DNA of 19,761 nucleotides, taken from positions 1-19,761 of the forward strand of contig JAERML010000003.1 of assembly GCA_016844425.1 (NCBI GenBank), written 5' to 3'. A program made the translations under genes and the position numbers. The notes beneath the pieces are model-generated. The model was given only the letters and a program-made list of their open reading frames with translations, made no database searches and was not told the DNA's origin. This DNA is from Bacteroidota bacterium. GTDB lineage: Bacteria; Bacteroidota; UBA10030; UBA6906. Position 1 is the stretch's first letter. The number at the start of each line of letters is the position of its first letter. Shown here one piece after another: positions 9,301 through 15,992 of this stretch.

Positions 9301-9693
9301 GCGCCGGGTGGAAATAGCGGAGTTTTCCTCAGATCGCCCCGTCAGGGTGACCCTGCCTATACTGGAATGGAAATCCAGGTTCTTGATGACTATGCTTCCG
9401 AATATGCCAATCTCAAACCATGGCAGTATTGCGGAAGTCTCTATGGCGTGCAGGCAGCATCTCCGCGAGTGACGAAGAAGGCCGGCGAGTGGCAGCACTA
9501 CACCATTGTCGCGCAGGGTCCGCGTGTACTAGTAACGCTTAACAATCAAGTCATTGTCGATGCCGATTTGATTTCGCATATGGACAAAGAATCGACGCAC
9601 CCTGGGTTGAAACGTAGATCGGGATACATTGGACTTCAATGTCACAGTTTGAAGGTAGAATTTCGCAACATCACCATTAAGGAACTTGAGTGA
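6331..9693 (+). CDS. Large lipoprotein: HEAT repeats fused to two tandem DUF1080 domains
   Basis: This is a 1120-residue protein. The signal 'MKKCTVLTALLLISWLL' ends in lipobox LSGC, so it is lipidated and lies in the periplasm or on the surface. Residues about 40-720 are HEAT-like helical repeats ('AAVEALLKEAGLNDPAIRP', 'DVRDAAIRALADWP', 'LALRGCVRVVE'). A first DUF1080 domain covers about 730-928 ('ALFSGKDLKGWKG', 'DSGIYLRGSPQVQIWD', 'LYFRNIFIREI'), and a second one 930-1120 ('LNGSDLAGWKVI', 'GNSGVFLRSPRQGDPAY', 'VEFRNITIKELE'). Each domain is of ordinary family length, and the first has the charged insertion after 'GWKGLV' common in this subfamily. The HEAT part resembles the first gene of the window, where the DUF1080 domain is encoded separately. 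The double domain suggests two related 3-keto-glycoside cleavage activities, or a catalytic plus a binding copy, on one scaffold. The substrate is unknown. Confidence 0.9.
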   Translation: MKKCTVLTALLLISWLLSGCSSPRPVEKAVVSHPFTLDQLLARMPARDTVEARWMFSSILHMGQRAVQEVCQKLEAGGTDRNAQAEFALQGLATYVIRQGGEADRLVFVSGVKKALDAQLPVQHTAFLLARLQVAGKGESIESISRFLANEQLCGPAAQAMMAIREGAEAPMLAALPGAGSNCRITLMKSLGELRSRAAVEALLKEAGLNDPAIRPTALFALANIGDIRAEEMLTRAAESVQTTEKNEFTGNLLLFARRQLEAGKSAKALDLCRSLLVQRASKTENHFRAAALELSAQIKGPDILDDLLQAMADSSKEFRVAALRLALRIPGESVTGKWVAMAGSARHMVRSEIFDMLGQRGDQSAYSVLTESINDDSGLVRRSAIEAAFQLKGVESLRSILNVLQVRKDSADLATVKKVLEQLPPTQVIPPVIEALPRFTPQAVAMLTELLRKYGSLVPLEPILSLTKKESSSIRLAALKASGAIATEIDQERLLSAMLGLKEESERSAAQKSLVTLCSRIVDPEKRADKVLDFYQSASPENRLILLRTLGRIGGTKALSVVMESIRSKDADVRDAAIRALADWPTIQAYDSLLVIARSKEKLNLRVLALRGCVRVVESATISPQAAVRYHEETLAAAERVDEKRLVLGALGNLRCKEALKLVIPFIKDDSLGLDASVAAGKISSGKSEKSDELGSSLVARAFIESEVPRQFRNQVMRSFDATAGMNAPPEGFKALFSGKDLKGWKGLVADPIERAKMESAQLAAAQVRADSSMRAHWSVADGTLVFDGKGESLCTVNDYEDFELLVDWKIDKEGDSGIYLRGSPQVQIWDPAQWPVGSGGLYNNQKNPSKPLQRADNPIGEWNTFRIRMIGERVWVYLNDVMIADSVVLENYWDRKIPIFPRGQIELQSHNAPLYFRNIFIREIPRNKTYFSGSLLNGSDLAGWKVINGKEGNWSVEDGILFTTGEGGGWLSTEREYDNFQLDLDFRLAPGGNSGVFLRSPRQGDPAYTGMEIQVLDDYASEYANLKPWQYCGSLYGVQAASPRVTKKAGEWQHYTIVAQGPRVLVTLNNQVIVDADLISHMDKESTHPGLKRRSGYIGLQCHSLKVEFRNITIKELE

Positions 9694-9703
9694 AAGACGA
9701 AAG

Positions 9704-11044
9704 ATGACAGGAATTGATCGACGTAAGTTTTTACAATATACCGCCGCTGCAGGTGCAGGATTGCTCATAACGAATTCGAGCAGTGAGGCTGCGATGGCAG
9801 AACAGAAGACCTCTTCCTCAGACGAGTTGAGGATTGCCTTGTTGGGGGCCGGGGCGCAGGGTCAGGTATTGATGAACGCATGCCTGAAAATCCCCAATGT
9901 CCGATTCAAAGCGGTCTGCGATATCTGGGAGGCGTATAACTTGAAACGTGCCCAGCGCATGCTTGATAAGTTTGGCCACAAAGTCAACGCGTACGAAGAT
10001 TATCGTCAGATGCTGGCAAAAGAAAAAGGACTGGACGCCGTCCTGATTGCCACTCCCGATTTCTGGCACGCCCAGCACACGGTCGACTGTTTGAGCGCTG
10101 GTCTTCATGTCTATTGCGAAAAGGAAATGTCCAACACCCTAGAGGGTGCACGGCAAATGGTTCGCGCCGCCCGGCAATCGCGGAAGCTGCTGCAAATCGG
10201 GCATCAACGAAGAAGCAATCCCAAGTATGTTCATTCGTACAAACGACTCATTCAGGAAGCGAAGATTCTCGGAAGAATTACCACGGTGAATGGACAGTGG
10301 AACCGGTCTCTTCAACCTGACAATGGCTGGCCGAAGGGATCTTCCATTGAACCTTCCATTCTGAAAAAGTATGGCTTCCGCTCGATGGAGGAATTTCGAA
10401 ACTGGCGGTGGTACCGGCATCTCGGCGGCGGACCTGTCGTGGACCTCGGATCGCATCAGCTGGATATTTATAACTGGTTTTTGAATGCCCGTCCGAACAC
10501 TATCGTGGCGAGCGGAGGTATCGACTACTACGATCGGAGGACGCATGAGTGGTTTGATACCGTCCTCGCGACATTTGAATACGAAACGACATTCGGAAAA
10601 GTCCGTGCCTTCTACCAAACCATTTCCACGAACAGCAATCAGGGCTACTTCGAAAGTTTCATGGGCGATCAGGGGACGTTGGTCATTTCAGAATCGGGAG
10701 GCCGCGGTGCTGCATACCGGGAGCCGACCGCGCCCGAATGGGACAAGTGGGTATCAATGGGATATTTGAAAGCGCCGACCGGAGAACAAAAGAAACCTCA
10801 GACCGATGCAGTGCTTGATGTACGGGAAACCGTATCTCCACCATCGTTTGAACTTCCTGTGAAATTCGATGACCCGTACCACAAACCTCACCTGGATAAT
10901 TTCTTCAATGCCATCCAGGGAAAAGAAAGACTCAACTGCCCTGCCGAAGTGGCTTACGAAACTGCTGTGACTGTTCTCAAGGTCAACGAAGCGGTTGAGA
11001 CAGGCAGAAAGCTGACGTTTGACAATCAAGAGTTCAAGGTTTGA
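9704..11044 (+). CDS. Tat-exported Gfo/Idh/MocA family oxidoreductase with variant EKE motif
   Basis: This 446-residue protein starts at ATG 9704, ten bases after the upstream stop. The TTG at 9686 inside the previous gene is less likely. The twin-arginine signal 'DRRKFLQYTAAAGAGLL' leads to an export cleavage region near 'EAAMA'. The Rossmann motif 'ALLGAGAQGQVL' follows. The usual EKP motif is E139-K140-E141 here, so proline is replaced. The catalytic region 'VVDLGSHQLDIYNW' is intact (D247, H251, D254). The C-terminal half is the normal Gfo/Idh/MocA alpha/beta domain and ends with 'NEAVETGRKLTF', the typical tail. It is the second exported dehydrogenase of the operon and lies directly before the cytochrome genes. 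I infer oxidation of a sugar or glycoside in the periplasm. How the bound cofactor is reoxidised is open. Confidence 0.88.
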   Translation: MTGIDRRKFLQYTAAAGAGLLITNSSSEAAMAEQKTSSSDELRIALLGAGAQGQVLMNACLKIPNVRFKAVCDIWEAYNLKRAQRMLDKFGHKVNAYEDYRQMLAKEKGLDAVLIATPDFWHAQHTVDCLSAGLHVYCEKEMSNTLEGARQMVRAARQSRKLLQIGHQRRSNPKYVHSYKRLIQEAKILGRITTVNGQWNRSLQPDNGWPKGSSIEPSILKKYGFRSMEEFRNWRWYRHLGGGPVVDLGSHQLDIYNWFLNARPNTIVASGGIDYYDRRTHEWFDTVLATFEYETTFGKVRAFYQTISTNSNQGYFESFMGDQGTLVISESGGRGAAYREPTAPEWDKWVSMGYLKAPTGEQKKPQTDAVLDVRETVSPPSFELPVKFDDPYHKPHLDNFFNAIQGKERLNCPAEVAYETAVTVLKVNEAVETGRKLTFDNQEFKV

Positions 11045-12931
11045 ATGATGACTGAACGGAAGAATATTGTTCGTATCCTGATTCCTCTCTTTATGGCTCT
11101 CGGAACTGTTGCAGGGCAGACTTCCACTACCATCGGAGATGTGGCCGATGGTAACAGGGCTCTGCCGGTTCATTTGATCAAGTTGTGTGACGAGTTCGAT
11201 CAGGTCATCAAGCTTGATGAGAAACCTGTCATGCCATTCTCAGCAAAACAGACGTGCCGGAAATGTCACGACTATGAGAAAATTCGAGCCGGATGGCACT
11301 TCAATGCTGCAGATTCGAGTGTTCACCCTGGTCGTGCCGGTGAGCCGTGGATTTTCGTCGACCGTCAGGCAGCAGTGCAAATTCCGCTCTCGTACAGGAA
11401 ATGGAATGGGACCTACAATCCTGCTGCACTTGGTCTTTCGACCTTCAAATTCCTTACGACATTCGGGCGTCATTTGCCCGGGGGGGGAGTTGGAGAAAAC
11501 GAGACTCTTCAGGATCTCAACGATTACATGCGCTGGCAAGTCTCGGGAAGTCTCGATGTGAATTGTCAGAGTTGTCATAATGCCGATCCTGCACAGAATC
11601 AAGCGGAATATGGTGTTCAGGTCCTTCGGCAGAATTTCCGCTGGGCCGCTGCTGCGAGCAGTGGATTTACTACCGTGCAGGGAACTGCAGGAGAGATGCC
11701 GGATAGTTATGATCTCTACTCCGCCGTCCCTCCGGAGAAATCAAATTTTCTTCCACCGACAGTTACCTACAACTCGTCGCGGTTCGATGTGACTGGAAAA
11801 GTTCTTTTCAACGTTCCCCGCAAGATGCCACACACCCAATGCTCCTTCTGCCACTCCTCAAAGGTCATCGATCCGTCACAACCGGAGCGCTGGGAGGGGG
11901 AAGAGGACGTTCATCTTGCTGCAGGAATGGTCTGTGTCGATTGCCATAGAAATGGTCTGGATCATCAAATGGTGCGTGGATATGAAGGCGAAGCGGAATT
12001 GAACGGAAAACCGGCTGCTGCATTCCTCACCTGCAAGGGATGTCATATCGGAATCGATGACACTTCAATCCCCCGGCAGGGGAAAAAGGGTGCACCGCGA
12101 CCACAGCATCTTGGAATTCCACCTGTCCATTTTGAAAGACTTGCATGCACCGCCTGCCACTCGGGTCCATGGCCCGCCTCGGCAACAGTTCGTGTGAAAA
12201 CATCAAGAGCCCATGCACTCGGAATACCCAAAGCCGATAAGGCGGACGATGCCTTACCGCAGATTGTTGCTCCTGTTTTTGCAAAACAGGCAAACGGCAC
12301 ATATGCTCCCCACAATCTTTTTTGGCCGGCCTTTTGGGGATTCAGAAAAGACAATGATGTGACACCTATCCTACCGGAAGTTGTTCGCCCTCTTGTGATG
12401 GAAATCCTCTCCAAAGATACGACACGCGTATTGTCGCGATGGCCGATCTTACGAGAGAGTGATATTCACGGTATTCTCCAATGCCTGCAAGCTTTGGACT
12501 CGACGCGAACTCCTGTCTATGTAAGTTCGGGGAAACTCTTCTCGATGGGACCCGATGGAAAGCTTGAGACATCGGATCACGAAGCGGCAACCCCCTATCT
12601 CTGGCCGCTTGCACATGACGTCAGACCCAAGGCGCAATCACTCGGCGTTCGTGGTTGCACAGATTGTCATGCGACTGATGCTCCGTTTCATTTCGGCACG
12701 GTGCTTGTCGCCTCTCCCTATGTTGCAGATCAAGATTCTGTCGAGCGCATGACACACTTTCAGGATAAAGCCGCAATCTCAGCCTGGCTTTTCTCGATGT
12801 CGTTTCTCTTCCGGCCCGGGTTACAACTGATCATCATCCTTTGTTTTCTCCTGATGGCATCGATTGTGCTTCTTTATACCATGCGCGGGCTCGCGCGTAT
12901 GATCCGTTCACTTGCACTGGAAGAAGAATGA
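11045..12931 (+). CDS. Seven-haem c-type cytochrome with C-terminal membrane anchor
   Basis: This 628-residue protein has an N-terminal signal ('IVRILIPLFMALGTVAG') and seven CXXCH haem-binding motifs: CRKCH at 71, CQSCH at 174, CSFCH at 266, CVDCH at 297, CKGCH at 330, CTACH at 368 and CTDCH at 538. Four of the motifs cluster within 266-372, and about 165 residues then separate the sixth from the seventh. A hydrophobic helix at about 590-612 ('LQLIIILCFLLMASIVLLY') with a basic cytoplasmic tail anchors it in the inner membrane, haems outside. The gene overlaps the downstream cytochrome-b-like gene by four bases (ATGA), so the two products probably form a complex passing electrons between the quinone pool and periplasmic partners. 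I cannot tie it to a named complex such as octahaem tetrathionate reductase. The start is ATG 11045 or 11048. It contains a run of eight G at 11480-11487. Confidence 0.9.
   Translation: MMTERKNIVRILIPLFMALGTVAGQTSTTIGDVADGNRALPVHLIKLCDEFDQVIKLDEKPVMPFSAKQTCRKCHDYEKIRAGWHFNAADSSVHPGRAGEPWIFVDRQAAVQIPLSYRKWNGTYNPAALGLSTFKFLTTFGRHLPGGGVGENETLQDLNDYMRWQVSGSLDVNCQSCHNADPAQNQAEYGVQVLRQNFRWAAAASSGFTTVQGTAGEMPDSYDLYSAVPPEKSNFLPPTVTYNSSRFDVTGKVLFNVPRKMPHTQCSFCHSSKVIDPSQPERWEGEEDVHLAAGMVCVDCHRNGLDHQMVRGYEGEAELNGKPAAAFLTCKGCHIGIDDTSIPRQGKKGAPRPQHLGIPPVHFERLACTACHSGPWPASATVRVKTSRAHALGIPKADKADDALPQIVAPVFAKQANGTYAPHNLFWPAFWGFRKDNDVTPILPEVVRPLVMEILSKDTTRVLSRWPILRESDIHGILQCLQALDSTRTPVYVSSGKLFSMGPDGKLETSDHEAATPYLWPLAHDVRPKAQSLGVRGCTDCHATDAPFHFGTVLVASPYVADQDSVERMTHFQDKAAISAWLFSMSFLFRPGLQLIIILCFLLMASIVLLYTMRGLARMIRSLALEEE
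11480..11487 (+). repeat. Homopolymer run of eight G inside the cytochrome c gene
   Basis: Eight consecutive G follow CCC and encode part of 'HLPGGGVGEN'. It is the longest G run I noticed in the window; others reach six. Such tracts are prone to slippage. The frame is intact as given. Confidence 0.8.
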
Positions 12932-13596
12932 CATTGTTTCGAACTATCTCTGGCCTGGCTCTTTTGCTACTCTTCGCTGCTCTGGCCTATGATCTCAAAC
13001 GTCAATGGAAGAATTGGAATGCCGTTCGGGAGTTTCTCGTCTCTCAGATGAGGCTTCCTTTACTTGTTTGGCAGAAGCGACAGGCTCTTCTTGCTGAGAA
13101 TATCCTTCTCTTCGCACGAAGAATTGTTTTCCTCCTGACGGTTCTTGTTTTCCTCCTGCTCGCGATAACCGGATTCGTACCACTCCTCGTTCTTGGCGAT
13201 CATCTGACCGGAATTCTTCTCGTGATCCACGTAACCGTGGCACCGTTGTTTGCACTTTCTCTTTCGGCTCTGGCACTTCTCTGGGCGCATCGCCTCCGTT
13301 TCCTGAGAAGTGACGGGGAAGCAGTCCGAGGGCTCATCAACAATCGGTATCAGGAAAAAGAAAACATTATCCGATTTGCCTGGAAGACCTGCTTTTGGCT
13401 CGTGAGTGTTCTCTCGCTTCCTCTCATGCTCACCGTCATCCTTGGATTGTATCCCCTGTTTGGAACGGAAGGAGAAGAAGTCCTCATCCGGTTGCATGGA
13501 TACAGTGCGCTCTTCCTGATGCTTGTTGCGATCGTTCATCTATATCTCACCATAGCCTATGTTAAACAATCACCCGAACAATTTGTGAAGGAGTAA
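12928..13596 (+). CDS. Cytochrome-b-like integral membrane protein
   Basis: This 222-residue protein has about five hydrophobic segments (near residues 5-20, 55-85, 93-120, 146-172 and 188-212). Histidines lie in or near the membrane: H92 and H101 around the third segment, H121 at its end, and H190 and H204 in the last segment. The H190/H204 pair has 13 residues between the two, the spacing of the haem-pair helix of di-haem b-type cytochromes. The overall look is that of the cytochrome b561/formate dehydrogenase gamma type of quinone-linked electron carriers. I choose ATG 12928, which overlaps the upstream stop as ATGA and has GGAAGAAG just before it. The frame is open further upstream, but that part lies inside the cytochrome c gene. 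It should exchange electrons between menaquinone or ubiquinone and the seven-haem cytochrome. The fold assignment is inferred from motifs only. Confidence 0.72.
   Translation: MTLFRTISGLALLLLFAALAYDLKRQWKNWNAVREFLVSQMRLPLLVWQKRQALLAENILLFARRIVFLLTVLVFLLLAITGFVPLLVLGDHLTGILLVIHVTVAPLFALSLSALALLWAHRLRFLRSDGEAVRGLINNRYQEKENIIRFAWKTCFWLVSVLSLPLMLTVILGLYPLFGTEGEEVLIRLHGYSALFLMLVAIVHLYLTIAYVKQSPEQFVKE
13588..13593 (+). promoter_or_regulatory. Ribosome binding site for a GTG-started lipoprotein gene
   Basis: AAGGAG ends six bases before GTG 13600, supporting this non-ATG start. The lipoprotein signal begins exactly there. Confidence 0.65.
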
Positions 13597-13599
13597 CAC

Positions 13600-14427
13600 G
13601 TGAAACAGTCTTGGAGTAAACTCCTTTTCGTATTCGTCTGCACAGTCTTGCTGATGTCGTGTCAAAAATCTTCTGAGCAGCAGAATCAGCAGCCGGCTCA
13701 ACAAACACCTCAGCGACAGCAGGCTGCCGCGCCTGCGCAGGGAATTGTGCAGGGTCAATCTTCAGGTCAGACGACATCTCAACCGGGACAGACAACAACC
13801 ACCGCTCCTGCAGGTCAGGCAGCAAATGTGCAGCTCGTTCAACTGGACATCAAACTTCCTAAGCCAATGTTTGTGGGAACGCCGACGAATATTGCCGTAC
13901 TAAACCTGGAAAAGCCTCTTGGCAAACCACGCCCGCCATTCCTTGCTCCGGCAGGCACGAGGAACGTTGCGTTTAAAAAAGCGGTCAGCAGCTCCGACGA
14001 ACAACCGGTCATCGGCGAACTTTCGATGATCACCGACGGCGATAAGGAGGCCGCCGAAGGGAGCTTCGTGGAGCTTGGCCCTAAATTGCAGTATGTCATG
14101 ATCGACTTAAAGGCCCGTCATAATATCTACGCCCTTGTGGTATGGCATTATCATAAACAAGCCGTCGTCTATCACGATTTCATTGTCCAGGTGGCGGATG
14201 ATTCCGACTTCATCTCCAATGTGCAGACAGTGTTCAATAATGACATCGATAATTCGTCCGGAAGGGGAGTGGGGAAGGGCATGAGTTATGTCGAGACATC
14301 GGAAGGCAAACTGATCGATGCGAAGGGTGTACAAGGGAGGTATGTCCGTCTCTACAGCCGCGGGAATACAGCGAACGAACTCAATCATTACATAGAAGTC
14401 GAGGTCTACGGTAGGGCTGTGCAATGA
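13600..14427 (+). CDS. Lipoprotein with Gln/Pro-rich linker and discoidin-like domain
   Basis: This is a 275-residue protein. The GTG start with the AAGGAG site at 13588-13593 yields a lipoprotein signal ('KLLFVFVCTVLLMSC', lipobox LMSC). Residues about 22-80 form a low-complexity Gln/Pro/Thr/Ala linker that would let the domain reach away from the membrane. From about 120 to the end a single domain reads as discoidin (F5/8 type C)-like: 'ELSMITDGDKEA', 'YVMIDLKARHNIYALVVWHY', 'HDFIVQVADDSDF', 'GRYVRLYSRG' and 'NHYIEVEVYG'. Such domains bind carbohydrate or other surface ligands. It is three bases after the cytochrome b gene and overlaps the next gene by ATGA, so it belongs to the redox module. 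I infer a docking or substrate-binding subunit. No haem or flavin motif is present. Confidence 0.78.
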   Translation: MKQSWSKLLFVFVCTVLLMSCQKSSEQQNQQPAQQTPQRQQAAAPAQGIVQGQSSGQTTSQPGQTTTTAPAGQAANVQLVQLDIKLPKPMFVGTPTNIAVLNLEKPLGKPRPPFLAPAGTRNVAFKKAVSSSDEQPVIGELSMITDGDKEAAEGSFVELGPKLQYVMIDLKARHNIYALVVWHYHKQAVVYHDFIVQVADDSDFISNVQTVFNNDIDNSSGRGVGKGMSYVETSEGKLIDAKGVQGRYVRLYSRGNTANELNHYIEVEVYGRAVQ

Positions 14428-15992
14428 AATGGGAAGGGTGGATTGTTGTTGTTGCGCTGATAGCAGGTGCGCTCCTGCGCCTGTTATCGCTCGACCTTCG
14501 CCCGATGCATACTGATGAAGCTGTTCACGCCGTCAAGTTCGGTGAGCTCCTTGAACATGGCACGTATCACTACGACAAGAAGGAGTATCACGGACCTACC
14601 CTGAATTATCTGACACTGATACCAGCCTGGCTCTCGTCAAAGAACAATCTTACCGAAGTAACAGAAACAACTCTACGCATAGTCCCGGCACTCTGTGGTT
14701 TTTCTGTCATCCTACTTCTTTTTCTCATCAAAGGTCTCGGGAGGCAAGCCACTGCATGGGCAGCACTTCTCACTGCTTGCTCGCCTATGACGGTGTTCTA
14801 CAGCCGCTACTATATCCAGGAAATGTTGCTGGTTTGTTTTACCTTTGGTTTCATCGTTTCAATCTATCGGCTGCTCCTCAGTGGAAAATCGATCTGGGCG
14901 GCTCTGGCAGGTGTTCAGGCCGGATTGATGTATGCGACGAAGGAGACATGGCTCATTTCTGCCGGGTGTATGGGATTATCTCTACTGGTTGTTATTCTCC
15001 TTCACCGGCAAAAGGGGGAGAGACAGTATTCTCTTTCGCTCAAGAATTTGGGAGTAGTAATCCTCGCCGCCTCTCTCACAGCCATTCTTTTCTTTTCATC
15101 CTTCACCACAAATTGGAATGGTGTTGTAGATTCCCTGCTTGCTTATCAGACCTATTTCCAACGAGCGGGCGAAAGCGGAAGACATGATCACCCCTGGTAC
15201 TACTTCTTGAAACTCCTCACGTGGTCAAGAGGGAGTGAAGGACCGGTGTGGACGGAGATCGCAATCCTTGTCTTCGGTCTTGTCGGAATATGGAGTGCCT
15301 TGAAAGACAAAACGGAAACAGATCGGAGCGCGAGGGACTTCAAACTTTTTGTGGGATTGTATGGTCTTTTCATGTTCATCGTCTCATCCGCAATCCCTTA
15401 CAAGACTCCATGGTTAATAGTAGGTGCATGGCAGGCCTTCATCGTGATGGCGGCCTGCGCTGTTGTAGCGTTTCTCGAGTGGTTTCGGGAACAACAATGG
15501 CGCCATGTCGGTTTCGCCATTGTTCTCCTTATCATCGGCCACCTCGCGTGGCAGGCTTCACTCTCAAATTTCAAGTACTGCGATGACCCTGGAAATCCCT
15601 ATGTCTATGCTCATCCAACAAAAGATGTCCAGCATGTCGCGGCAATGGTGGAGAATGCTGCACGACATTCGGAGCAAGGATCATCGATGCCTGTGCAGGT
15701 TGTCTATCCGGGTGATGACTACTGGCCGCTTCCCTGGTATCTTCGTTCTTTGAAGCATGTCGGGTGGTGGGGGAATGTTGAAAAAGATTTTTCGCCAACC
15801 CGCGTAATACTCGCATCACCCGAAGTTGAGAATACTCTCCTGACAAAACTGTATGAAGAACAATCACCCGGTCACCGAATCCTCTATGTTCCCTTGTTTG
15901 CCAATCCTGTGATTCTGCGGCCGGGAAAAGAGATACGCGGCTATATCACATTCGATCTTTGGGAAAAGATCCAAAAGGATCCTTCAAAGTGA
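14424..15992 (+). CDS. Agl23-like GT-C fold membrane glycosyltransferase/flippase-associated protein
   Basis: This 522-residue polytopic protein has about ten hydrophobic segments in its first 380 residues. The first loop has 'RPMHTDEAVHAVKFGELL' with D31-E32, the acidic pair expected for GT-C (PMT/ArnT-type) glycosyltransferases that use polyprenyl-phosphate sugars. 'EYHGPTLNYLTLIP' and the later 'GDDYWPLPWYLR' are features I associate with the Agl23 family (TIGR03663), first named in archaea as flippase-associated. The gene starts at ATG 14424, overlapping the lipoprotein stop by four bases, and its stop overlaps the GTG of the ApbE gene. A family 2 glycosyltransferase able to make such a lipid-linked sugar lies close by on the other strand (16893-17633). 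The likely role is transfer of a sugar to a protein or glycan outside the membrane. The acceptor is unknown. Confidence 0.75.
   Translation: MKWEGWIVVVALIAGALLRLLSLDLRPMHTDEAVHAVKFGELLEHGTYHYDKKEYHGPTLNYLTLIPAWLSSKNNLTEVTETTLRIVPALCGFSVILLLFLIKGLGRQATAWAALLTACSPMTVFYSRYYIQEMLLVCFTFGFIVSIYRLLLSGKSIWAALAGVQAGLMYATKETWLISAGCMGLSLLVVILLHRQKGERQYSLSLKNLGVVILAASLTAILFFSSFTTNWNGVVDSLLAYQTYFQRAGESGRHDHPWYYFLKLLTWSRGSEGPVWTEIAILVFGLVGIWSALKDKTETDRSARDFKLFVGLYGLFMFIVSSAIPYKTPWLIVGAWQAFIVMAACAVVAFLEWFREQQWRHVGFAIVLLIIGHLAWQASLSNFKYCDDPGNPYVYAHPTKDVQHVAAMVENAARHSEQGSSMPVQVVYPGDDYWPLPWYLRSLKHVGWWGNVEKDFSPTRVILASPEVENTLLTKLYEEQSPGHRILYVPLFANPVILRPGKEIRGYITFDLWEKIQKDPSK

Noticed and set aside
10139..10618. 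Minus-strand open frame of 159 codons opposite the third Gfo/Idh/MocA gene
   Set aside because: It lies wholly inside a well-supported gene and shows no motif or start signal.
13060..13539. Minus-strand open frame of 159 codons opposite the cytochrome-b-like gene
   Set aside because: It is highly charged low-complexity sequence, as expected for the complement of membrane-helix codons; the plus-strand frame is coupled to its neighbours.
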